Below, piece after piece: positions 1 to 6,411 of a stretch of 64,000 bases of DNA. A model generated the notes under the pieces. It was not told where the DNA came from. It worked only from the letters and a program-made list of their open reading frames with translations, and did no database searches. Every line of letters begins with the position of its first letter. Position 1 is the stretch's first letter. The translations under genes were made by a program, and so were the position numbers. Source of the stretch: Bacteroidales bacterium (GTDB lineage Bacteria > Bacteroidota > Bacteroidia > Bacteroidales > Paludibacteraceae); NCBI GenBank assembly GCA_004557405.1, contig SFDZ01000004.1, positions 33,872 to 97,871 on the forward strand. The letters run 5' to 3'.

Positions 1-1
1 C

Positions 2-2257
2 CCGATGGCAATGCGCGTGTTACACACTTTGCGCCGACAAATCAACTATATGCTAAAAAACGGGTTTATTGACGAAGACACACGCATAGTTGTGGAAACA
101 GCCCGCGAACTAAACGATGCAAATTGGCGTTGGGCTATCGAAACCTACCAAGAAGAACGAGAAAAAGAAAACAAAGAGTTTGAAAAAATAATCAAAGAAT
201 ACGATTCGCAACGCAATATCACACACGAAGACCTTGACAAAGTACGGCTTTTGGCAGAGCAATACGACATTCCGGAACAAGGAGAAATACCTAACGACAC
301 CCCAAAAAGCAAAAAGAAAAAGGAAAAAATCGAAAAGGCTAATCCTTACAAAAAAGATATTGCTAAATATCGTTTATGGCTCGAACAAGGATGCCGGTGT
401 ATTTATACCGGTAACCCAATCAATATGGGAACCTTGTTTGGCGACAACCAAGTTGATTTAGAGCATACCATTCCACGGAGCATTTCGTTCGACAATTCGC
501 TTGCTAACCTCACGGTTTGCGAGGCTCATTTCAATCGTACCGTGAAAAAGAATCAAATTCCGGCACAATTACAAAATTATGACGAAATTTTGGGGCGCAT
601 CCAACCTTGGATAAAAAAAGTGGAAACGCTTAATAACAACATCGAATATTGGACAGCACAATCAAAACGAGCACAAGATAAAACCAGAAAGGACTACTGC
701 ATTCGCCAACGCCACCTTTGGGAACTCGAATTGGACTATTGGCAAAAGAAAGTAAATGCGTTTACAACGAAAGAAGTTACAAGCGGATTCCGAAACAGCC
801 AACTAAACGACACGCGCATCATTACAAAATACGCCTATCACTATCTGAAAACAGTATTCAACAAAGTAGAAGTACAAAACGGCCGATATACTGCCGACTT
901 CCGGAAAATGCTTGGAATACAAAGCATCGACGAAAAGAAAAACCGCGACAAACATTCGCACCACGCTATTGATGCGGCTGTTTTGACCATGATTCCGGTC
1001 GCCGCCAAACGCGACAGAATGTTGGAACTTTTCTATCAGATAGAAGAAGACGAACAATTACACAAGAACGTTACAACAAAAAAAGAGAAACTGCGCAAAG
1101 AAATTGCCGGTTGCCAACTCGGTAAAAATGTTTCGACCGTCACCGAAATTATTGAACAAAATGTATTGGTAAACCTTGTCGGCAAAGACCAAACATTGAC
1201 ACCTGCCAAACGAAAAGCACGCTCACGAGGCAAAGAGATATTTGTAACAAACAGCAAGGGCGAGAAAGTAAACAAATGGATTACAGGCGATTGCATTCGA
1301 GGAAAATTGCATAAAGAATCGTTTTTCGGAGCAATAAAAATAGCCAAAACAGACGAACAAGGCTTCCTAATAAAAGAAAACGGAATGTTCGTGTATGAAA
1401 AAGATGCAAATGGGAACGACATAATTAGTATGGTTAAGTATGTCCCGATTAATAGTTTTAAAAACGAACAAGATTTGAATAAAATTATAGACCCGTTTGT
1501 AAAAAAATCCATTCTGCAAGTTCTTGCGAAACGCAAACAAGAAGGGAAATCTTTCGAAGCAGCAATAGCAGAACCTATTTGGCTTTTAGACAAAGATTGT
1601 AATGAAATAAAACAAGACAAGAAAGGAAAAAAATTATGTCCAATCAGACACGTTCGTTGTAGAGTTTCAGCAGGGAGAGGTTTCTTTACAAAAGACAAAG
1701 CCATTGAAGTGAAAGAGCAAACTTATAAGTCCAACAAAGATTACAAGAATTATTATTACGCTCAAAACGACGGCAATTACCTATGTCTATTGTACGAAGG
1801 ACTACATAAAGGCAAAATCGAACGCCAATTTAGGCTGATCAATTATTTTGAAGCGGTACAATTAAAAATCAAGAATGCAAACGATTTATGGCAAGAGCCG
1901 TATTTCAAAACATTAAGAAATGGGAAGAAACAATATAATTTGTCTGCTATCATCAAAGTGGGGACACATGTATTAATGTGGCAAAACACGCCAGATGAAA
2001 TTTACGAATTATCAAAAAGCCAGTTATCAAGTAGATTATTTGTAGTATATAAATACAATTCAATGGGTTCTAATTTTATCTACTTACAAAATAATATTGA
2101 AGCAAGATTGGATAATGAAATAAAAGATGATGATGCAACATTTAATAGTGGTAGATATCAAGCACGATTACATTTAGTTGCAAATAACTTTAATTGTTTG
2201 ATCGAAGGACGCGATTTTGAAATTACACCTATGGGAGAGATAAAATTCTATGATTAA
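2..2257 (+). CDS. cas9: Cas9, type II-C, 3' part (5' end outside window)
   Basis: RNA-guided DNA endonuclease; the window opens inside the gene, in frame from base 2. The 751 visible residues (numbered from the Met at base 5) begin near RuvC-II (VVETARELN, about 29-37). The HNH nuclease domain follows (Cys pair 130/132, DLEHTIPRS with catalytic His154, FDNS, and N177). RuvC-III comes next (HSHHAIDA, 317-324, Asp323), then about 425 residues of wedge and PAM-interacting C-terminus ending KFYD. All nuclease motifs in the visible part are intact. The length fits the large (about 1,400 aa) Cas9s of Bacteroidota II-C loci. A strong terminator follows and no cas1 or cas2 lies downstream, so adaptation genes must be upstream or absent. 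The crRNA repeats (2402-4033) and tracrRNA (6261-6349) are its expected RNA partners. Confidence 0.96.
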   Translation, partial: PMAMRVLHTLRRQINYMLKNGFIDEDTRIVVETARELNDANWRWAIETYQEEREKENKEFEKIIKEYDSQRNITHEDLDKVRLLAEQYDIPEQGEIPNDTPKSKKKKEKIEKANPYKKDIAKYRLWLEQGCRCIYTGNPINMGTLFGDNQVDLEHTIPRSISFDNSLANLTVCEAHFNRTVKKNQIPAQLQNYDEILGRIQPWIKKVETLNNNIEYWTAQSKRAQDKTRKDYCIRQRHLWELELDYWQKKVNAFTTKEVTSGFRNSQLNDTRIITKYAYHYLKTVFNKVEVQNGRYTADFRKMLGIQSIDEKKNRDKHSHHAIDAAVLTMIPVAAKRDRMLELFYQIEEDEQLHKNVTTKKEKLRKEIAGCQLGKNVSTVTEIIEQNVLVNLVGKDQTLTPAKRKARSRGKEIFVTNSKGEKVNKWITGDCIRGKLHKESFFGAIKIAKTDEQGFLIKENGMFVYEKDANGNDIISMVKYVPINSFKNEQDLNKIIDPFVKKSILQVLAKRKQEGKSFEAAIAEPIWLLDKDCNEIKQDKKGKKLCPIRHVRCRVSAGRGFFTKDKAIEVKEQTYKSNKDYKNYYYAQNDGNYLCLLYEGLHKGKIERQFRLINYFEAVQLKIKNANDLWQEPYFKTLRNGKKQYNLSAIIKVGTHVLMWQNTPDEIYELSKSQLSSRLFVVYKYNSMGSNFIYLQNNIEARLDNEIKDDDATFNSGRYQARLHLVANNFNCLIEGRDFEITPMGEIKFYD

Positions 2258-2319
2258 ACGCACGCTTTGTATCAGCAATTAGAGATGTTTTGAACAACAA
2301 AATCTGCACACTATGCACA

Positions 2320-2349
2320 AAAAATTCCACCCGTTCGGGTGGAATTTTT
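2320..2349 (+). terminator. Intrinsic terminator of cas9
   Basis: A perfect 13-bp stem (2320-2332 with 2337-2349) closes on the loop GTTC. Its 3' arm ends in five Ts and its 5' arm starts with As, so it can work on both strands. It ends cas9 mRNA from the left and could also stop minus-strand transcripts coming out of the CRISPR array. Confidence 0.9.
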
Positions 2350-2401
2350 ATTTCTGAAACAAGCTATAACACGTTGATTTTGTGAATTTTACGCACATCG
2401 T

Positions 2402-2668
2402 ATTGTTTCAGACGTGCAAAGATACAAAATTTGAGAGCAATTCACAACTTCTTTCACCGCAGAGCAAATACGCGCGTTCGTGCAAAGATACAAAATTTGA
2501 AAGCAATTCACAACAGAATACACGCGTACCAAGTAGAGAGTTAAATTGTTTCAGACGTGCAAAGATACAAAATTTGAGAGCAATTCACAACCAAGGTGCG
2601 TCAGTACGATGGTAAGCCTTAATTGTTTTAGACGTGCAAAGATACAAAAATTGAGAGCAATTTACAGC
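2402..2668 (-). CRISPR. CRISPR array, old block (4 repeats, 3 spacers)
   Basis: Repeats of 47 bp lie at 2402-2448, 2468-2514, 2545-2591 and 2622-2668. Spacers are 2449-2467 (about 19 nt, beside a decayed repeat), 2515-2544 and 2592-2621 (30 nt each). Copies 1, 3 and 4 read GAGAGC and copy 2 reads GAAAGC where the main block reads GTCAGC. The second copy has lost its first 12 or so bases to drift, and the fourth carries several substitutions near its right end. Read on the minus strand the repeat starts GTTGTGAATTGC, the usual 5' end of type II repeats, so crRNAs should come from the minus strand. Decay and allele differences suggest this is the old, leader-distal end. Confidence 0.93.
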
Positions 2669-2688
2669 CGTTAAGACTGCCTTTTTTT

Positions 2689-3237
2689 TTATTTTTCGAT
2701 GCTATCTAAAAAATCAAGATAACCGGCGGCGTGTCCGATACTGTTTTTAAGTCTATCAAATTCGTTTTGACAAAGAATTACACGTGTTTCTTGGCCATCA
2801 ACCCAAAAAAATTGCTCGACATCTTTTTCCAATAATTCGCTGTCGATGTGGTATTTAACACGATAGCACTTGCTAACGGCTAAATTTCTGTCATCACGGA
2901 GTTTTGCTTGCTCGCACCACTCGATACTCATCTTGTCAATGGCAATTCTCTTGTCATATTCTGACGTGTCCGATTGTAAAAACTCCGATGTAGCATAGTA
3001 ATCGCGTTGCTCTTGGTCGAATGCTAAATTTTCATTAAATCTTTCGATACGATAATCAAGCACCTGTTCGGAGGTGATGCTGTCGATTAACTCACTTTCG
3101 ACAAATTCGACTTTTACTTTCTCATTGTCGATTTTCTCTTTGACGAAATTCATAATCATTTCGTCCGTTTCTGTTTGACGTGTGCAAGCGCAAAACAATG
3201 ATAGTGCGCAGACGCAAAAAATTGATAGTTTTTTCAT
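2689..3237 (-). CDS. Small putative lipoprotein lying between the two CRISPR blocks
   Basis: Protein of 182 aa. The Met at 3237 is chosen because MKKLSIFCVCALSLFCAC forms a lipoprotein-type signal peptide. An in-frame Met at 3312 would add 25 residues with no such signal. After the Cys the protein is acidic, mostly helical in composition, and shows no motif I recognise. It sits between repeat 4 (ending 2668) and repeat 5 (starting 3319), on the strand expected for crRNA. A -7-like box (TATTTTTG, 3276-3269) lies close upstream without a clear -33. The complete promoter inside repeat 5 starts about 90 nt above the start codon. Function unknown; it may be an ordinary cell-envelope lipoprotein that landed in the array. 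Confidence 0.75.
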   Translation of the reverse strand: MKKLSIFCVCALSLFCACTRQTETDEMIMNFVKEKIDNEKVKVEFVESELIDSITSEQVLDYRIERFNENLAFDQEQRDYYATSEFLQSDTSEYDKRIAIDKMSIEWCEQAKLRDDRNLAVSKCYRVKYHIDSELLEKDVEQFFWVDGQETRVILCQNEFDRLKNSIGHAAGYLDFLDSIEK

Positions 3238-3318
3238 ACGATTTTTATTTAATTGGTTAAATACGGCGCAAAAATACACTTTTTTTTCTAAAAAATGAAG
3301 CAAGTACTTCATTTTTTA

Positions 3319-4033
3319 ATTGTTTCAGACGTGCAAAGATACAAAATTTGAGAGCAATTCACAACGGTATTTATTACTATTAAACAGAGTATTGAATTGT
3401 TTCAGACGTGCAAAGATACAAAATTTGTCAGCAATTCACAACTATTATTGAAAACAAGTTTTTCGCTCGCATATTGTTTCAGACGTGCAAAGATACAAAA
3501 TTTGTCAGCAATTCACAACGAAAAACGCATTTTAATGAGTTTTTAGCCAATTGTTTCAGACGTGCAAAGATACAAAATTTGTCAGCAATTCACAACTTAC
3601 TCACGTTGTTTAAGGCGTTAGTTGCTATTGTTTCAGACGTGCAAAGATACAAAATTTGTCAGCAATTCACAACAAGATATTATTTGCAACAATAGAAACG
3701 AGAATTGTTTCAGACGTGCAAAGATACAAAATTTGTCAGCAATTCACAACTGTGCTGCCAATTATAATGAAAGCAAACATATTGTTTCAGACGTGCAAAG
3801 ATACAAAATTTGTCAGCAATTCACAACAACATGTTAAATCGTATTGCCGTCAGTGGATTGTTTCAGACGTGCAAAGATACAAAATTTGTCAGCAATTCAC
3901 AACACTACCACAGAATTTTTCTTTTAATTTATCATTGTTTCAGACGTGCAAAGATACAAAATTTGTCAGCAATTCACAACTCATTCGCCTTTGTCCCTAA
4001 GACCTTGTCAATTGTTTCAGACGTGCAAAGATA
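3319..4033 (-). CRISPR. CRISPR array, main block (9 full repeats, 1 half repeat, 9 spacers)
   Basis: 47-bp repeats start at 3319, 3396, 3473, 3550, 3627, 3704, 3781, 3857 and 3934. A half repeat at 4011-4033 keeps only the first 23 bp. Spacers are 30 nt except 3828-3856 (29 nt). The repeat at 3319 has the GAGAGC allele of the old block, and all later full copies are identical and read GTCAGC. Repeat and spacer lengths are typical of type II-C arrays of Bacteroidota. The crRNA strand is inferred to be minus because the repeat then begins GTTGTG and pairs with the tracrRNA at 6261. The homogeneous right side looks younger, but no leader of usual form is visible beyond 4033. Confidence 0.97.
3934..3980 (-). 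promoter_or_regulatory. Promoter embedded in each CRISPR repeat (rightmost intact copy given)
   Basis: On the minus strand this repeat contains TTG (3979-3977), exactly 20 nt, then TATCTTTG (3956-3949). That matches the Bacteroidota primary-sigma consensus (TTTG, about 19-20 nt, TAnnTTTG). Transcription would start some 6-8 nt further on, within the last 8-10 nt of the repeat, and run straight into the spacer. The same layout is present at the repeats starting 2402, 2545, 3319, 3396, 3473, 3550, 3627, 3704, 3781 and 3857. The half repeat at 4011 keeps TATCTTTG but not the TTG. The repeat at 2622 has the TTG mutated to CTG. Confidence 0.7.
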
Positions 4034-4071
4034 AAATATTTGGCGTAGGTGCATTTTATCGAAAAAAATCC

Positions 4072-6108
4072 TCACAGCACGCTGCGGACGGCCTGCAAAA
4101 TAGGCTCAATGCTTAAACCGCTGCCTACGGCGCCCTGCATCCACCGGTTGGGGGTCAGCCGCCCCTGACGATAGATGCGCGCATACTCCGCCGCCCACTG
4201 TTCGGCCGTAGCGCATGTTGCCAAATGCTGTTCCAACTGGAATTGCACGATAGAACCTATCGGATAGTTGGGCAAATACATGGGCGCATTGACCATGTGC
4301 GAATAGATGGCCAACAAGGTACAATCGGGTTCGCCAAGCACCGGTGCGTAATAGGCATTCCACACCTCGCGCGCTATGCGCAACGTATTCTCTTTCAGTT
4401 CGTTGGCGGTAGCGTCGGGATGCGCATACAACCACTGCCACATGCGCATATCCACAAGACTGACACCCATTATTTCGTACATGCTCCAAAAACTATCCAG
4501 CACTTGCAAGCGGTGCGTGTCGGCAGTGGCATTCGCCGTGCCGTGCGGCAACAACGCCAAGTCGCGCGCTTGGAACAAGAAGGCCGATGCTTCGGTAAAG
4601 CCGGTATTCGGAACGCCCGCAAGTGAGTAATAATCAATATCATACAAATCGAGAATCATCTCGACATTGTGTCCGAACTCGTGCACGGCTATGTTGTAGC
4701 CTTTGTAGTCCATGCCCTCGGTGCCGATGCGTGTGCGCAGGCGTGCGGGTTCGTTGCGCCCCAACGCCGGCCAAGCATGTCCCGATCCGCGTGCCGGCTC
4801 CACCACAATGTGGCTGCCGATGCGTTGCGCTTCGTCGGCGGTGAATCCCAAGCGTTGCAACAAGCGCGGCATGTCGCGTTCGAAGGCTTCGGCATCGGGA
4901 TACAAGTGCCGCGTCTGCTCGGTCAGTTCGTCCTGATCGAGTGCGGCGCGCGCTTTGAACCCATCGTACCAAATGTCGTACGGGCGCAACGGGCGGCCTA
5001 ACCGTTCGGCTATGACGGCGCCCACCTGCGCCACTTCGGGCGACGACAGCAGTTGGCGGAACAGCGAATCGACCTGTTCGAGCGGTATCTCCATCTGTTC
5101 GTCGAAATTGCGGACAATGGCCGTCGGTGCTTGCGGACAATAGGCATCGGCCTGACGATACGCCCGAAAATGTGCCAAAATCCGCTCGTAACGCGTGTCG
5201 GGTTCGGGTGCCAACGCCACTTCGCCGCCATCGGCACAGCACACATTGGCATAGGGTTTCCAATCGTATTTGTCGCTATTGACGACAGCCTGTGGAATAG
5301 TCTGATTCACAATACGTTGCATCACACAGTAAATCATTTCCTGACGTTCGTGTGCCAATGCGTCGGGGGCGTAATTGGCTTTCAGTTCGTCGCGCAAGTT
5401 CCAATGCGACAACAGCGTCAACGGTTCGTTCCACAGCCGTCGTCCGTCGTCGGTCATCAGTTTGTTCATGTGGATATTGTAGTCGGCGATGTAGTTTTCG
5501 GCATCGGCATAGGCCTGATTTTCGGCTTGTGCCACGGTGGCCGGCACGCGTGTCGTGAAGCGGTCGCCCATGCGTGCATAGGCCCATTCGCGGCGTGTCC
5601 GGCAAGTGCCCGGCGCATCTTTTTCGGCGAGCGTATAGTGCGGGAAATTGATGATGGTCAAAAACGCCAATTTGTTGGCAAACATATCATCGCTGAAGTG
5701 CGCCATCGGGCTGTAGGCGCTCATGATGTAATCGGCCGTTCCGGGCTCCGGTACATTGGTCAGTTGGGTAGGTTTGAGCAACTCCACCGTCAGCATATCG
5801 GCCGATTCGCTGCAACGTTCGAAAATGCGTTCCAACTGTGCAAAGAGTGCAGCGCGTGCGGTGTCGTCGGGACATACGTTTGCGAGTACGAACGCCCGAA
5901 AATCATCGACAGAGCCGTCGTCGGCAGTCCAAAGCGCCGCCGCTTGTGCCACGCCGCGCGCCACCACTGCACTATCGACGGCAGCATGTTGCGCCACAAT
6001 TTGTCGGACGATGTCATCGACCACTTCGTCCGTTACGAATGCCGTTTGTCGCCCGCATGCGGCGAGTGCGGCCAAGCCTATCAATCCCATAAACAATCGT
6101 TTTTTCAT
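4072..6108 (-). CDS. Lipoprotein zinc metallopeptidase (HExxH, clan MA, M3-like)
   Basis: Protein of 678 aa. The Met at 6108 is chosen because MKKRLFMGLIGLAALAAC is a textbook lipoprotein signal. An upstream in-frame Met (6168) adds 20 residues before it. The zinc-binding helix HEFGH is at about 476-480 and a probable third ligand Glu in NTGFTEASAF at about 507, the gluzincin layout. The C-terminal part (NYPIGSIVQFQLEQHL) resembles M3/M2-type peptidases. The HEFGH spacing excludes dipeptidyl peptidase III (HExxxH). The substrate is unknown; it is probably a peptidase anchored in the cell envelope. Transcription runs toward the CRISPR block, with only 38 bp between its stop codon and the half repeat and no hairpin there. 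A -7 box (TATTTTTG, 6173-6166) lies upstream. Confidence 0.85.
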   Translation of the reverse strand: MKKRLFMGLIGLAALAACGRQTAFVTDEVVDDIVRQIVAQHAAVDSAVVARGVAQAAALWTADDGSVDDFRAFVLANVCPDDTARAALFAQLERIFERCSESADMLTVELLKPTQLTNVPEPGTADYIMSAYSPMAHFSDDMFANKLAFLTIINFPHYTLAEKDAPGTCRTRREWAYARMGDRFTTRVPATVAQAENQAYADAENYIADYNIHMNKLMTDDGRRLWNEPLTLLSHWNLRDELKANYAPDALAHERQEMIYCVMQRIVNQTIPQAVVNSDKYDWKPYANVCCADGGEVALAPEPDTRYERILAHFRAYRQADAYCPQAPTAIVRNFDEQMEIPLEQVDSLFRQLLSSPEVAQVGAVIAERLGRPLRPYDIWYDGFKARAALDQDELTEQTRHLYPDAEAFERDMPRLLQRLGFTADEAQRIGSHIVVEPARGSGHAWPALGRNEPARLRTRIGTEGMDYKGYNIAVHEFGHNVEMILDLYDIDYYSLAGVPNTGFTEASAFLFQARDLALLPHGTANATADTHRLQVLDSFWSMYEIMGVSLVDMRMWQWLYAHPDATANELKENTLRIAREVWNAYYAPVLGEPDCTLLAIYSHMVNAPMYLPNYPIGSIVQFQLEQHLATCATAEQWAAEYARIYRQGRLTPNRWMQGAVGSGLSIEPILQAVRSVL

Positions 6109-6224
6109 GTCGGTATGTTGTTTTATTTGTTCACTTGCGGCGTCGGTCCGACGCATTTCGGTATGCAAAAATACGGATTATTTCCCGATTTTTAGCATTT
6201 TCGGCAAAAATAGTTGCAAAAAAA

Positions 6225-6256
6225 TTTGTTTTGTACAAAAAAACGTCCTATATTTG
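6225..6256 (+). promoter_or_regulatory. Promoter of the tracrRNA gene
   Basis: TTTG at 6225-6228, 20 nt, then TATATTTG at 6249-6256: a perfect Bacteroidota primary-sigma promoter. The predicted start falls about 5-8 nt downstream, at 6261-6264, exactly where the anti-repeat begins. Confidence 0.85.
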
Positions 6257-6260
6257 CAGC

Positions 6261-6349
6261 ACAAAATTTATCAGCAATTCACAATAAGGATTATTCCGTT
6301 GTGAAAACTACCAGAATGGCCAAGTTGTTTCTTGGTCGTTCTTTTTTTT
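6261..6349 (+). ncRNA. tracrRNA of the type II-C CRISPR system
   Basis: Bases 6261-6285 match the right half of the CRISPR repeat at 23 of 25 positions, so the RNA is an almost perfect anti-repeat to the 5' part of the crRNA repeat. It carries the TCAGC allele of the main array, not GAGAGC. A nexus-like hairpin follows (AAGGA, TTAT, TCCG at 6286-6298), similar to the AAGG...CCGUU nexus of known tracrRNAs. After an AAAAC linker comes a terminator hairpin (GGCCAAG 6318-6324 with CTTGGTC 6331-6337) and a run of eight Ts ending 6349. A consensus promoter sits directly upstream. The RNA would be about 85-90 nt. It lies 2.2 kb from the array, on the opposite strand to crRNA and the same strand as cas9. 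Confidence 0.9.
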
Positions 6350-6361
6350 GCGGCATCACAC

Positions 6362-6391
6362 AAAAAAAACGAGCGGCGCAATGCCGCTCGT
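6362..6391 (-). terminator. topA: Intrinsic terminator of topA
   Basis: A 9-bp GC-rich stem (ACGAGCGGC 6369-6377 with 6383-6391). On the minus strand it is followed by eight Us (the A-run 6362-6369). It stands back to back with the tracrRNA terminator, insulating the two convergent units. Confidence 0.85.
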
Positions 6392-6411
6392 CGTGTGTCA
6401 GACAGACAGAT

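Noticed and set aside
2382..4034. Plus-strand open frames through the CRISPR array (peptides repeating FQTCKDTKFVSNSQ or FRRAKIQNLSAIHN)
   Set aside because: They are translations of the 47-bp repeats, with no start context or promoter.
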